From Sciscionella sediminilitoris (lineage in GTDB: Bacteria > Actinomycetota > Actinomycetes > Mycobacteriales > Pseudonocardiaceae): DNA of 64,000 nt. The notes below the pieces were generated by a model. The model was not told the DNA's origin. It searched no databases and saw only the letters and a list, made by a program, of their open reading frames with translations. The stretch is taken from the NCBI RefSeq assembly GCF_000737195.2, contig NZ_JALM01000034.1, positions 62,001-126,000 of the forward strand. Reading direction: 5' to 3'. Within the stretch, counting starts at the first letter, position 1; each line of letters opens with the position of its first letter. This document shows positions 56,321 to 64,000 of the stretch, piece after piece. The position numbers and the translations under genes were made by a program.

Positions 56321-57961
56321 TCAGCCGTTCACATTCACCGCCGACCATGCCGCGGCGACGGTGGTGGCCTCGGCGCTTCCCGAACCGTAGAGATCGGACG
56401 CGGCCTGGATCGTGGCCTGGCGGGCGCTGCGGTAGTTCGTGGTGGAGACGAAGTACTTGGTCAGCGCCGTGTACCAGATCTGTGCGGCCTTGTCGCGCCC
56501 GATTCCGGTGACGGTGGAGCCGTTCGCGGTCGGGCTGTCGTACTGCACGCCGTTGATGACCTTGCTTCCGCTGCCCTCGGCGAGCAGATAGAAGAAGTGG
56601 TTGGCGATGCCCGAGGAATAGTGCACATCGGTGTTGCCCGCCCCGGAGGACCAGCTGTCCAGCGAACGGCCGTCCTTGGATGGCTTGTCCATGTAGCGCA
56701 ACGGTTTCCCGTCGCCACGGAGATTCAGTAGTTCACCGATGAGGTAATCGGGCTTGTCCACGGCATTGTTCGCGTGCCACTCGACCATGGTGCCGAAGAT
56801 GTCGCTGGTGGCTTCGTTCAGTCCGCCGGACTCGCCGCGGTAGACCAGGCCAGCCGTGGCCGAGGTGACGCCGTGCGACATCTCGTGCCCGGCCACGTCG
56901 AGTTCGGTCAGCGGCCGGGTGCCGCTGGATCCGTCGCCGTAGGTCATGCAGCCACAGCTGTCGTCCCAGAAGGCGTTCGCGTAGTTGGTGCTGTAATGCA
57001 CCCGGCTGTAGGCGGCCTTTCCGGTGTCCCAGATGCCGGAGCGGTTGAACACCTCCTTGTAGAAGTCCCAGGTCGCCGCGCCGCCATACGCGGCATCCGC
57101 ACCCGCGGTCTGCGGGGTGGCCCCGTTTCCGTCGCCCCACACGTTGTCCGCGTCGGTCATCAGGGTTCCCCGGCCGGAGGTTGCGTGGTTGAGGTTGTAG
57201 ATGCTCTGCCCGCCGCGTGTGGCATCGGTGAGTTGGTAGCCGGATCCGGACTGGGTGGTCTGCAGGCTGACCGTCCCGCTGTACTCCGTGCGCCCGGTTC
57301 CGGTCGCCGCGAGCGCGGTGCGCGAACCAGAGCCGCGTTGTGCCGTGGCGGGCCGCCCGCTCGTGTCGTCGGTCAGCTGTTTGATCTCGTCGTCACTGGC
57401 GAGAACCTTGCCGGTGTTCGCGTCGGTGACCACGTGCAGTCGGCTCGGTGTCCGGTCGGCCTTGATCCCGGTGAGCACGGTCTCGTAGCCGAGAACCGGG
57501 GCGCCGTCGGCGGCGTAGACGACCTTGCGCGGCTGGTTCGCCGTGTAGCGCACCGAGGGGCTGGCGGCGAGCGCGGCACGGGCCGCTTGTGCTGGGCTCA
57601 GCTTCGGGGCGGTGGACAGCGTCAGCGGGGAGCGGTTGGCCAACCGCGCTTGTCTGAGTCTGCCGTCCGGTCCGGTCGTGACCACCAGGTCGCCTCCGAG
57701 TACCGGTAATCCGTGATACGTGCGTTCGTAGCGCAGGTGCCGGGTTCCGTCCCGGTCCACGATCGCCGCCCTGGCGATGGGTTTCTCGGCGCTGCCGAGG
57801 CCGAGCTGTCGGGCGATGTCCCCGGCAGCCGAGGCTGCGGTGGACACCGGTGCCTTCACTCCCGGTCCGGGATCGGTGGCAGCGGCGCCGGCGTCGGCAC
57901 CCGCCGCGAGGACGGCGGCGACTGATATGGTGATGACGGCTGGAATGAGTTTTTTCTTCAT
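56321..57961 (-). CDS. Secreted M4 (thermolysin-like) neutral metalloprotease
   Basis: A 546-residue preproprotease. Signal peptide 1-28 (MKKKLIP, hydrophobic core, AGAAA), an FTP-type propeptide (about 45-200) that chaperones and inhibits, then the mature M4 domain. Zinc site HEMSH (359-363) and third ligand E383 in GGLNEATSD are intact, and the catalytic-His region DVHYSSGIANHFFY is present. A lone C-C pair (DDSCGCMTYG) lies before the zinc motif. ATG 57961 is preferred over 58009 because the signal peptide begins there. Secreted to digest extracellular protein. Confidence 0.95.
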   Translation of the reverse strand: MKKKLIPAVITISVAAVLAAGADAGAAATDPGPGVKAPVSTAASAAGDIARQLGLGSAEKPIARAAIVDRDGTRHLRYERTYHGLPVLGGDLVVTTGPDGRLRQARLANRSPLTLSTAPKLSPAQAARAALAASPSVRYTANQPRKVVYAADGAPVLGYETVLTGIKADRTPSRLHVVTDANTGKVLASDDEIKQLTDDTSGRPATAQRGSGSRTALAATGTGRTEYSGTVSLQTTQSGSGYQLTDATRGGQSIYNLNHATSGRGTLMTDADNVWGDGNGATPQTAGADAAYGGAATWDFYKEVFNRSGIWDTGKAAYSRVHYSTNYANAFWDDSCGCMTYGDGSSGTRPLTELDVAGHEMSHGVTSATAGLVYRGESGGLNEATSDIFGTMVEWHANNAVDKPDYLIGELLNLRGDGKPLRYMDKPSKDGRSLDSWSSGAGNTDVHYSSGIANHFFYLLAEGSGSKVINGVQYDSPTANGSTVTGIGRDKAAQIWYTALTKYFVSTTNYRSARQATIQAASDLYGSGSAEATTVAAAWSAVNVNG

Positions 57962-57979
57962 GCCAGCGAGATTCGGCCG

Positions 57980-58002
57980 GTTGTGGGGAGAATGTCCACA
58001 AC
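57980..58002. promoter_or_regulatory. Inverted repeat upstream of M4 protease
   Basis: GTTGTGG, 9-base spacer, CCACAAC: a perfect 7-bp inverted repeat 19-41 bases upstream of the protease start, in the expected 5' leader or operator position. A looser pair GTTGACC/GGTCAAC (58015-58021, 58055-58061) follows upstream. Confidence 0.4.
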
Positions 58003-58111
58003 GTGCCATTCACCGTTGACCAGACGGATTCCCGCTGACATGCCGCTATCCCGCGGTCAACCGCTGTTCGGTTCACGGCGATCGGCCGGGTTACGTCAAA
58101 AGTGATGGGTG

Positions 58112-59434
58112 CTAGCGGGACAGGAATCGCCAGAGGGCCCGCGCACCGAATTCGAGCGCGGACACGGGAACCCGCTCGTCGACCCCGTGCGGCATCTCCC
58201 GATACGGGTACTCGGCGGGAAGCCGTAGCGGGGAGAACCCGTAGCAGTCGATGCCGATCGCGCTGAACGCCTTGGCGTCGGTGCCACCGCCCATGCAGAA
58301 CGGTACCGGCACGGCTCCCGGGTCCTCGGCGCGCAGGGCTTCGCTCATCGCGGCGAACCACTCCGAGTCGACCGGCGCGGATACCGCCGGATTGCGGACC
58401 AGGGAGGTGCGTTCCACCGCGGTGCCGAGCAGTTCGTCGATGGTGGCGAACAGTTCCGGTTCGGTTCCGGGAAGTGAGCGGGTATCCAGCCGCGCCCTGG
58501 CCTCGGAGGGGATCACATTCACCTTGTAGCCCGCGTCCAGCACGGTCGGGGTCGTGGAGTTGCGGATCGTCGGCAATACCGGGGAGGCGGCCGTGCCCAG
58601 CGCCTCGATCGCGGCGAGCACACCCCGCTCATCGGTGAGATCGACGTCGATGCCGAGCGCTCCCGCGGCGCCTTCGAGATAGCCGCGCACGGCGGGAGTG
58701 AGCACGACCGGCCAGTCGTGCGCCGCGATCCGGGCGACCGCGTTCACCAGTGCGGTGACGGCGTTGTCCGTGTTCGGGCGGGAACCGTGCCCCGCGCGGC
58801 CCCGTGCGGTGAGCTCGAGGTGCATGGTGCCGCGCTCGGCGGTCGCGATCGGGTAGAGCCGGACTTCGCGCCCGTCCGGGGCGGTGACCGGGAAGGTGTA
58901 ACCACCCGATTCGCTGATGGCACAAGCACATCCGGCGAACTCTTCGGCGTGGTTCGCGGTCAGCCAGTGCGCCCCGTACTCACCGGCGTCCTCTTCGTCG
59001 GCGACGAAGGCGAGTACCACATCCCGGCGCGGGCCGGTTCCCTCGCGCGCCCAGCGCTCGGCGGTGCTGAGCAGCATGGCGCACATGTCCTTCATGTCCG
59101 TGGCACCGCGCCCCCACAGATAGCCGTCGCGGACCTCGCCGGAGAACGGGTCGACCGACCAGTCACCGGCGGCCGCGGGAACCACATCCAGATGTGCGTG
59201 GGCGAGCACGGCGCTCAGTGCGGGATCACTGCCGGGAATGCGCAGCAGCACGTTCGACCGACGTGGCGCGGATTCCAGGATCCGGGGCGCGTATCCGGCC
59301 TCGGTGAGAACCCCGGCGACGTATTCGGCGGCCTCGCGCTCGCCCTTGGCGTCCCCGCCACCGTGGTTGGTGGTGTCGAACCGGATCAGATTCGCGGCGT
59401 GCTCAAGGGTGCGGTCGGGCATGGACTCAGCCAT
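58112..59434 (-). CDS. M20-family metallopeptidase (second copy)
   Basis: A 440-residue M20 peptidase with the same plan as that at 50416: HAHLDVVPA, GRGATDMKDM, VADEEDAGEYGAHW, RGRAGHGSRPNTDNAV and a final HGVDERV. ATG 59434 overlaps the stop of the M55 aminopeptidase by eight bases; ATG 59422 is a possible alternative. Coupling to a D-aminopeptidase suggests a role in recycling short peptides or acylated amino acids, perhaps from cell wall. Identity to the other copy looks moderate, so this is an old duplication, not a recent repeat. Confidence 0.92.
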   Translation of the reverse strand: MAESMPDRTLEHAANLIRFDTTNHGGGDAKGEREAAEYVAGVLTEAGYAPRILESAPRRSNVLLRIPGSDPALSAVLAHAHLDVVPAAAGDWSVDPFSGEVRDGYLWGRGATDMKDMCAMLLSTAERWAREGTGPRRDVVLAFVADEEDAGEYGAHWLTANHAEEFAGCACAISESGGYTFPVTAPDGREVRLYPIATAERGTMHLELTARGRAGHGSRPNTDNAVTALVNAVARIAAHDWPVVLTPAVRGYLEGAAGALGIDVDLTDERGVLAAIEALGTAASPVLPTIRNSTTPTVLDAGYKVNVIPSEARARLDTRSLPGTEPELFATIDELLGTAVERTSLVRNPAVSAPVDSEWFAAMSEALRAEDPGAVPVPFCMGGGTDAKAFSAIGIDCYGFSPLRLPAEYPYREMPHGVDERVPVSALEFGARALWRFLSR

Positions 59435-60254
59435 AGATCCCGTCCACCGCACCGGATGCGACCTGGGTGACGACCTTGAAGGTCTGCATGGCCTCGGTCA
59501 TCGAGGCGGACTCGAAGCCGATCCGGTTCGTGGCCCGGCGCTGCACGGTCGGGATGAGCGCGGCAGCGGCGGCGAGGTGGCTCGCGTCGAACTCCACCTC
59601 GATCTCGTGCGCCGAGCTGGTTCGTGCACCGGCCCCGGCGGCCGCCATTCCCGTGCGCGCCGCTTCGGTGATCACCTCGGCGGAACGGGCGGGTGGCAGG
59701 CAGACTGCCGCGTACCGGGAGACGCAGGTCTTCACGATCGCCTTCGCAGCGGACGGGCTGTAGTCCTCGGCGTCCGCGCAGCACTTGTCGTCCCCGGTCA
59801 CCAGGATCACCGGAACCCCGTATTCCGCGGCGAGCGCGGCGTTGAGCCGTCCCTCGCTCGCCCGGACCCCGTCCAGCCAGACCCCGGTGATCTGGTTCTC
59901 CAGGTAGGTGTGCGCGAGCACCCCATCGGCGCCCGCTGCCGCGTGATATCCGAGGAACACCACACCGTCCGGCACCGTGTCGATGCCCTCCATCATGGAG
60001 AGCGGTTTGTGCTTGCCGGTCAGCATGCTCACCCGCGGATCGAGCCGCTCGAGCAGGAGATTGCGCTGCGAGGAGTGCGCCTCGTTGATCACCACCTCCT
60101 CGGCCCCGCCCGCGTAGAGCCCGGCGACGCAGGCGTTCACATCCTCGGTGAAGATCGGGCGGAATCGCTGCCACTGTTCGCTGCCGACGGTGACATCCGC
60201 GGAACAGGTGACTCCGGTGACGCCTTCCATATCGGCGGAGATCATGATGCGCAC
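59427..60254 (-). CDS. D-aminopeptidase, DppA/M55 family
   Basis: A 275-residue zinc peptidase of the DppA group, which removes N-terminal D-amino acids, for instance from D-Ala dipeptides. Motifs: ISADMEGVTGV (metal-binding Asp and Glu near residues 7-9), NEAHSSQRN, LGYHAAAGADGVLAHTY and VTGDDKCCADAE. GTG 60254 is chosen because the family begins with VRIMISADMEG; the longer frame to 60431 has no support. It is upstream of, and overlaps, the second M20 peptidase, and lies 10 bases after the ribbon-helix-helix gene stop. Confidence 0.9.
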   Translation of the reverse strand: MRIMISADMEGVTGVTCSADVTVGSEQWQRFRPIFTEDVNACVAGLYAGGAEEVVINEAHSSQRNLLLERLDPRVSMLTGKHKPLSMMEGIDTVPDGVVFLGYHAAAGADGVLAHTYLENQITGVWLDGVRASEGRLNAALAAEYGVPVILVTGDDKCCADAEDYSPSAAKAIVKTCVSRYAAVCLPPARSAEVITEAARTGMAAAGAGARTSSAHEIEVEFDASHLAAAAALIPTVQRRATNRIGFESASMTEAMQTFKVVTQVASGAVDGIYG

Positions 60255-60264
60255 GGCGGTCAGC

Positions 60265-60483
60265 CTAACCGTCCTCGGACTTCGGTTCGCGCTTCGGTGG
60301 CCTCCCGCGTTTCGGTAGCGCCCCGGCGTCTTTGGGTAGCCGGCCCGCGTCGGAAAGCGCACGCCGCAACAGGAACTCGATCTGTGCGTTGGTGCTGCGC
60401 AGTTCGTCCGAGGCCCAGCGGGCGAGCGCATCGTGCACGGCGGGGTCGAGCCGCAGCAGGATGCCCTTGCGTTCAGCAGACAC
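60265..60483 (-). CDS. Small ribbon-helix-helix-like protein
   Basis: A 72-residue basic protein: GILLRLDPAVHDALARWASDELRSTNAQIEFLLRRAL is a ribbon-helix-helix (Arc/CopG/HicB-type) fold, followed by a Lys/Arg/Pro-rich tail (PKRGRPPKREPK) with an AT-hook-like GRP core. GTG 60483 lies two bases after the SPFH stop (TAA-CC-GTG), so translation is coupled. No toxin gene is adjacent. It may bind the AT-rich palindrome at 61449-61466 and regulate its own operon. Confidence 0.8.
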   Translation of the reverse strand: MSAERKGILLRLDPAVHDALARWASDELRSTNAQIEFLLRRALSDAGRLPKDAGALPKRGRPPKREPKSEDG

Positions 60484-60485
60484 GG

Positions 60486-61406
60486 TTACTGGTATAGCGA
60501 TCCGGAGTTGATGACCGGCTGGGTGGACTGCTCGCTGCACAACACGACGAGCAGATTACTCACCATCGCCGCGCGACGTTCCTCGTCCAGTTCGACCACG
60601 TTCTCCTCGTCCAGCCGGGAAAGTGCCTCACGCACCATACCTACCGCGCCGTCCACGATCTGCTGACGCGCCGCGACCACCGCGCTCGCCTGCTGACGGC
60701 GCAGCATGACCTGGGCGATCTCCGGGGCATAGGCAAGGGCGGTGATCCGGGATTCCACGATGGTCACCCCGGCCGCCTTGATGCGCGCGGTGATCTCCTC
60801 GGACAGCTGCTGGGTGATCTCCTCGGTGTTGTCCAGCAGCGAGAGCCGCTCGCTGTCCCGCGCGCCGTAGGGGTAGCTGTTCGCGATGTGCCGGACCGCG
60901 GTTTCGGTCTGGATGGCGACGAACTGCACGAAGTTGTCCACCTCGTAGACCGCCTGCGCGGTGTCGTGCACGTGCCAGACGACGACCGCGGCGATCTCGA
61001 TCGGGTTGCCGTCGGCATCGTTGACCTTGAGCGTCGAGGTCTCGTGGTTGCGGATCCGGGTGGAGACCGGGCGGCGGATGGTGAACGGGTTGACCCATTT
61101 CAGCCCGGGGGAGCGGATCGTGCCGAGATAGCGCCCGAACAGCTGCAGTACGCGGGCCTCACCGGGGATGACCGGGGTGAGACCGGCGAACCCGAGCAGG
61201 CCGAGGAGGGCGAACAGGATGCCGAGGACGAGCAGCACGATGCCGAGTGCGGCACCGAGCACGGCGGCGAACGCGATGCCCGCCGCGCCGACCAGGATCA
61301 GCAGCACGGACACCGCGATCGCGGTCCATCCGGAGGCCGCGTCGATCGGGCGTTCCCGGATAGCTGGGGTGCGCTGGCGGACGTTCGACGGCTCGGTGGT
61401 CGTCAT
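60486..61406 (-). CDS. SPFH/band 7 membrane protein
   Basis: A 306-residue SPFH protein. Two adjacent hydrophobic segments (about 30-53 and 55-78) anchor it, then the band 7 domain (about 80-260) carries RNHETSTLKVNDADGNPIEIAAVVVW, TETAVRHIANSYPYGA and the long helix with ALAYAPEIAQVMLRRQQASAVVAARQQIVDGAV. Such proteins form membrane-associated rings that organise microdomains. ATG 61406 has GAGGGAG eight bases upstream; GTG 61415 overlaps that site. It is first in an operon with the ribbon-helix-helix gene. Confidence 0.92.
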   Translation of the reverse strand: MTTTEPSNVRQRTPAIRERPIDAASGWTAIAVSVLLILVGAAGIAFAAVLGAALGIVLLVLGILFALLGLLGFAGLTPVIPGEARVLQLFGRYLGTIRSPGLKWVNPFTIRRPVSTRIRNHETSTLKVNDADGNPIEIAAVVVWHVHDTAQAVYEVDNFVQFVAIQTETAVRHIANSYPYGARDSERLSLLDNTEEITQQLSEEITARIKAAGVTIVESRITALAYAPEIAQVMLRRQQASAVVAARQQIVDGAVGMVREALSRLDEENVVELDEERRAAMVSNLLVVLCSEQSTQPVINSGSLYQ

Positions 61407-61448
61407 GGTGATCACTCCCTCAGGGGTAACTGGCTTCGATTAAATGAT

Positions 61449-61466
61449 ATCAGATAAATATCTGAT
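61449..61466. promoter_or_regulatory. AT-rich 18-bp palindrome in divergent promoter
   Basis: ATCAGATA-AA-TATCTGAT, a perfect 8-bp inverted repeat with a 2-base centre, 42 bases upstream of the SPFH start and 16 before the universal stress protein start. Strikingly AT-rich for this genome. A ribbon-helix-helix protein, as encoded in the same operon, would bind such a site. Confidence 0.6.
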
Positions 61467-61481
61467 TCGGCGTGGGAGACA

Positions 61482-61946
61482 ATGAGCGGCGTGGCGAACG
61501 ACTTCGAACGCGGTACCGACGGCCCGAAACTGATCCTCGCCGGGATCGACGAGTCGGATTCGGCGATGCGCGCGGCCGCCTACGCGGGCGGGCTGGCGCG
61601 ACGGCAGGGCGCGGAACTGGCGCTCGTGTACGTGCGCCCGATCGTGTCGAGCACGGCGACCTTCGCCGCGGAGACCGTGAAGACCGGTGAGGCGATCGCC
61701 GAAGACCTGGAGAAATACCTCACCGAGGCGGTCGAGTCGCGGGGCGGCACCGAGGGCTACGGGGTGCGGTGGCGCTTCCTGGTGCGTGCCGGGGACCCGT
61801 ACCGCGAGCTGGTCGCGGCCGCCGAGGAACTCACCGCGGACGCCGTGGTGGTCGGGGCCTCGGAGAGCGTCGGGCACCGGGTGATCGGCTCGATCGCGGT
61901 GCGCCTGGTGCGTGCCGGGCGCTGGCCGGTCACCGTCGTCCCGTAG
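61482..61946 (+). CDS. Universal stress protein (UspA family)
   Basis: A 154-residue single-domain Usp protein. Features: ILAGIDESDSAMRAA at the start, ALVYVRPI, a final VVVGASESVGHRVIGSIAVRLVRAGRWPVTVVP. The ATP-binding G-2x-G-9x-G-S/T pattern near the end is only partly kept (GASESVGHRVIGSIA). ATG 61482 follows GGGAGA. Divergent from the SPFH operon across a shared palindrome; ends three bases before the convergent exporter permease. Confidence 0.88.
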   Translation: MSGVANDFERGTDGPKLILAGIDESDSAMRAAAYAGGLARRQGAELALVYVRPIVSSTATFAAETVKTGEAIAEDLEKYLTEAVESRGGTEGYGVRWRFLVRAGDPYRELVAAAEELTADAVVVGASESVGHRVIGSIAVRLVRAGRWPVTVVP

Positions 61947-61949
61947 CCG

Positions 61950-62750
61950 CTATCGGGTGGCCACCCGCCGGTAGCGTGCGGCGGCCAGCGGCAGGAAGAC
62001 CGCGATGATCGCCACCGAGCACAGCACCGTGTAGAGCGCGGCGTGCTCGGCGGGCCAGCCGACCGGTTGCGGGAGGTTCGCCGGGGTCGGGTTACCGAAC
62101 AGCACGCGGGTGGCGCCCGCGACCGCGGTGATCGGGTTCCACTCGGCGATCGCGGAGAGCCCGCTCGGCATCGCGCTCACCGAGACGAACCCCGAGGAGA
62201 TGAAGGTGACCGGGAACAGCCAGATGAGCCCGGCGCTCATCGCGACCTCCACGGAAGGAGCGATGAGCCCGATCCAGGCGCCCACCCAGGACATCGCGAA
62301 GGCGAACAGCAGGATCAGCAGGTAGGCCAGCACCGCGTCCAGTGCGCTGCCCCGGATCCGCCAGCCGATGGCCAGCCCGCACAGTGAGGTGACCACGAGT
62401 GAGACCGTGCTCGCGGTGAGATCGGATGTGGTGCGCCCGATGATCACCGCGACGCGGGACATGGGCAGCGCGCGCAGCCGGTCCACGAACCCGCGCTGCA
62501 GGTCATTGGCGAATCCGATGGTGGTGAACGCGGCGTTGAAGGCCATGGTCTGCGCGAAGATCCCGCCCATCAGGAACTCGCGATAGGCGTCACCGCCGAG
62601 GCTCCCGCCGAACACGTAGGCGAGCAGCAGCACGAACATGATCGGCTGGGCGGTGGAGGTGAGCAGGGTGCCCGGTGTCCGGCGCAGATTCAGCAGGTTG
62701 CGCCAGGCGATGATGTGCGCGTCCCGTCCGACGCGGAGCAGGGTCGTCAT
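61950..62750 (-). CDS. DrrB-like ABC-2 exporter permease (second system)
   Basis: A 266-residue ABC-2 permease with about six hydrophobic segments. RTPGTLLTSTAQPIMFVLLLAYVFGG near the start and ISSGFVSVSAMPSGLSAIAEWNPIT before the last helices are DrrB hallmarks. ATG 62750 overlaps the ATPase stop by four bases. It shares layout but not close sequence with the cluster exporter at 4177. Its substrate is unknown; as it lies far from the peptide cluster, it is more likely a general lipophilic-drug exporter. Confidence 0.92.
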   Translation of the reverse strand: MTTLLRVGRDAHIIAWRNLLNLRRTPGTLLTSTAQPIMFVLLLAYVFGGSLGGDAYREFLMGGIFAQTMAFNAAFTTIGFANDLQRGFVDRLRALPMSRVAVIIGRTTSDLTASTVSLVVTSLCGLAIGWRIRGSALDAVLAYLLILLFAFAMSWVGAWIGLIAPSVEVAMSAGLIWLFPVTFISSGFVSVSAMPSGLSAIAEWNPITAVAGATRVLFGNPTPANLPQPVGWPAEHAALYTVLCSVAIIAVFLPLAAARYRRVATR

Positions 62751-63787
62751 GAGGTGAGCTCCCCGGTGCGGTCCGGCTCCATCGCGGGTTCCTCGGTGAG
62801 CGCGAGGAAGACGTCGTCCAGCGTGGCCCGGCGCAGCGCCATGTCCAGCGGCTCGATGCCCGCCTCGGTGAAGCGCCGCAGCGCCTCGGTCATGGCGGAG
62901 CGTCCGTGCGGCACGGCGACCTCGACGCGCCGGTTGACCGGATCCACCGTGGGCGTGCTCTGGGCGAGCGCGCCCAGGATCCTCGCGGTGACCTCGAGCT
63001 CCTCGACGGGCACGGTCACGTCCAGCCGTTGTCCTCCGGTGCGTGCCTTGAGCTGATCCGGGGTGCCTCGTTCGACGATCCGGCCCGCGGACAGCACCGC
63101 GATCCGGCCGGCGAGCCGATCGGCTTCCTCCAGATACTGGGTGGTCAGCAGCACGGTCGCGCCCTCGGCCACCAGCTCCCCGATGATCTCCCAGGTGTCC
63201 ATCCTGCTGCGCGGATCGAGCCCGGTCGTGGGTTCATCGAGCACCACCAGCTCGGGTCTGGCCAGCAGTGCACCGGCGAGGTCGAGCCTGCGCCGCATCC
63301 CGCCGGAATAGTGCTGTGCGCGCCGGTCGGCCGCCTCGGTCAGCCGGAACCGGCCCAGCATCTCGGTGGCGCGGGAGCGAGCCGTGCGCCGCGACATTCC
63401 GTAGAGCCTGCCGACGAGGTAGAGGTTCTCCGCGCCGGTCAGTTTCTCGTCGACCGAGGCGAACTGGCCGGAGAGCCCGATCGAGCGGCGCACCGCCTCG
63501 GGCTCGGTGGTGGTGTCGTGCCCGCCGACGGTGATGCGGCCGCTGTCCGGGCGCAGCAGCGTGGCCAGCATGCGCACGATCGTCGTCTTGCCCGCTCCGT
63601 TCGGGCCGAGCAGGCCGAAGATCGATCCGCGCGGCACGCTGAGGTCCACACCGTCGACGGCACGGGTGTCGCCAAACGATTTGCACAGCGATCGGATTCG
63701 CAAAAGTGGTTCGCCCAACTTTTGCGTATCCTGATTCGTATTCTCGTCGTTGTCAACGAGCCGCCGTGGCGACCGTTCATTGTTCAT
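62747..63787 (-). CDS. DrrA-like ABC exporter ATPase (second system)
   Basis: A 346-residue ATPase: Walker A GPNGAGKTT, Q-loop LSGQFASVDE, signature YSGGMRRRLDLA, Walker B LVVLDEPTTGLD, H-loop region TTQYLEEAD, and the DrrA tail ending LRRATLDDVFLALT. The N-terminus carries a 28-residue Asn/Asp/Gln-rich extension. ATG 63787 has no clear ribosome site; a later start is possible but none is obvious. Operon with the permease at 61950. Confidence 0.92.
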   Translation of the reverse strand: MNNERSPRRLVDNDENTNQDTQKLGEPLLRIRSLCKSFGDTRAVDGVDLSVPRGSIFGLLGPNGAGKTTIVRMLATLLRPDSGRITVGGHDTTTEPEAVRRSIGLSGQFASVDEKLTGAENLYLVGRLYGMSRRTARSRATEMLGRFRLTEAADRRAQHYSGGMRRRLDLAGALLARPELVVLDEPTTGLDPRSRMDTWEIIGELVAEGATVLLTTQYLEEADRLAGRIAVLSAGRIVERGTPDQLKARTGGQRLDVTVPVEELEVTARILGALAQSTPTVDPVNRRVEVAVPHGRSAMTEALRRFTEAGIEPLDMALRRATLDDVFLALTEEPAMEPDRTGELTS

Positions 63788-64000
63788 TGGCCGACCGAAG
63801 TGTGTTGTGCGACAGTTCCGTTCCGTGGTTCCGTCAGCGATTTGTCAGCGATTCGTATGCGCCAGGAAGTATCGGCGATTTCCGCCGTTTTTCGGCGGTT
63901 TCGCGAATCGTCGCAGGTGCAAAGGCTTCTTATCGGCTTCCACGCTCGCATGTCCGCGCTGCGCCGCACAATGGGGATCCCCTCGCAGGGGGAACTTGAA
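63788..64000. other. Upstream region, no gene seen
   Basis: 213 bases to the window edge with no supported coding region on either strand and clearly lower GC than the neighbours. It presumably holds the promoter of the second exporter. The right end is cut by the window. Confidence 0.5.

Noticed and set aside
60265..60483. Antitoxin of a toxin-antitoxin pair
   Set aside because: The ribbon-helix-helix fold fits an antitoxin, but no toxin gene is adjacent; the coupled partner is an SPFH membrane protein.

Overview
The window is high-GC actinobacterial DNA, most likely from a Pseudonocardiaceae-type genome. The evidence is third-position GC richness, many GTG starts, chains of ATGA/GTGA stop-start overlaps, DrrAB-type exporters, and DUF5703 and DUF6875 proteins. 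Genus is not determined. No database search was possible, so all family calls rest on motifs read by eye.

Bases 1 to about 31.8 kb form one nonribosomal peptide cluster, cut at the left edge. It holds a 5'-truncated tryptophan halogenase with its flavin reductase, an AsnO/VioC-like hydroxylase, a DrrAB-like exporter, a P450, a DUF6875 protein, an O-methyltransferase, three NRPS genes (minus strand, order A, B, C), an MbtH-like protein and an Asp/Glu-type racemase. The assembly line reads A-MT-T-C-A-T / C-A-T-C-A-T-C-A-T-E / C-T-C-A-T-TE. That is seven carrier-defined modules, of which module 6 has no adenylation domain. By-eye specificity codes suggest N-methyl-X1, Asn (probably beta-hydroxylated), an aliphatic-like residue, Gly, a D-residue that could be the halogenated aromatic, an unassigned residue loaded in trans, and a basic (Arg-like) residue before thioesterase release. 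I do not recognise the product.

From 31.7 to 36.3 kb there is a sortase with a small wall-anchored substrate (APDTG signal), a divergent OmpR-type response regulator/histidine kinase pair, and a small membrane protein with a coupled winged-helix regulator behind a 15-bp inverted repeat. From 36.4 to 48.0 kb two PucR-type regulators flank an acyl-CoA metabolism operon: acyl-CoA synthetase, SCP-x-like thiolase, DUF35 OB-fold protein, MFS carrier, MaoC hydratase, thiolase and MHS-family symporter. A decayed IS110-type element lies inside it. From 48.1 to 50.3 kb come a phenolic acid decarboxylase with divergent MarR regulator and palindromic operator, then a wrecked large serine recombinase whose 3' end runs into tRNA-Leu(GAG), the scar of an integrated element.

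From 50.4 kb to the right end the content looks like ordinary chromosome: two M20 peptidases, DUF5703 protein, beta-propeller-like lipoprotein, aldo/keto reductase, histidine phosphatase, HtrA protease, secreted M4 metalloprotease, M55 D-aminopeptidase, SPFH protein with ribbon-helix-helix partner, universal stress protein and a second DrrAB-like exporter. Convergent gene pairs are often separated by strong hairpins. There is no rRNA, CRISPR array or replication origin. No gene-free stretch exceeds 300 bases.
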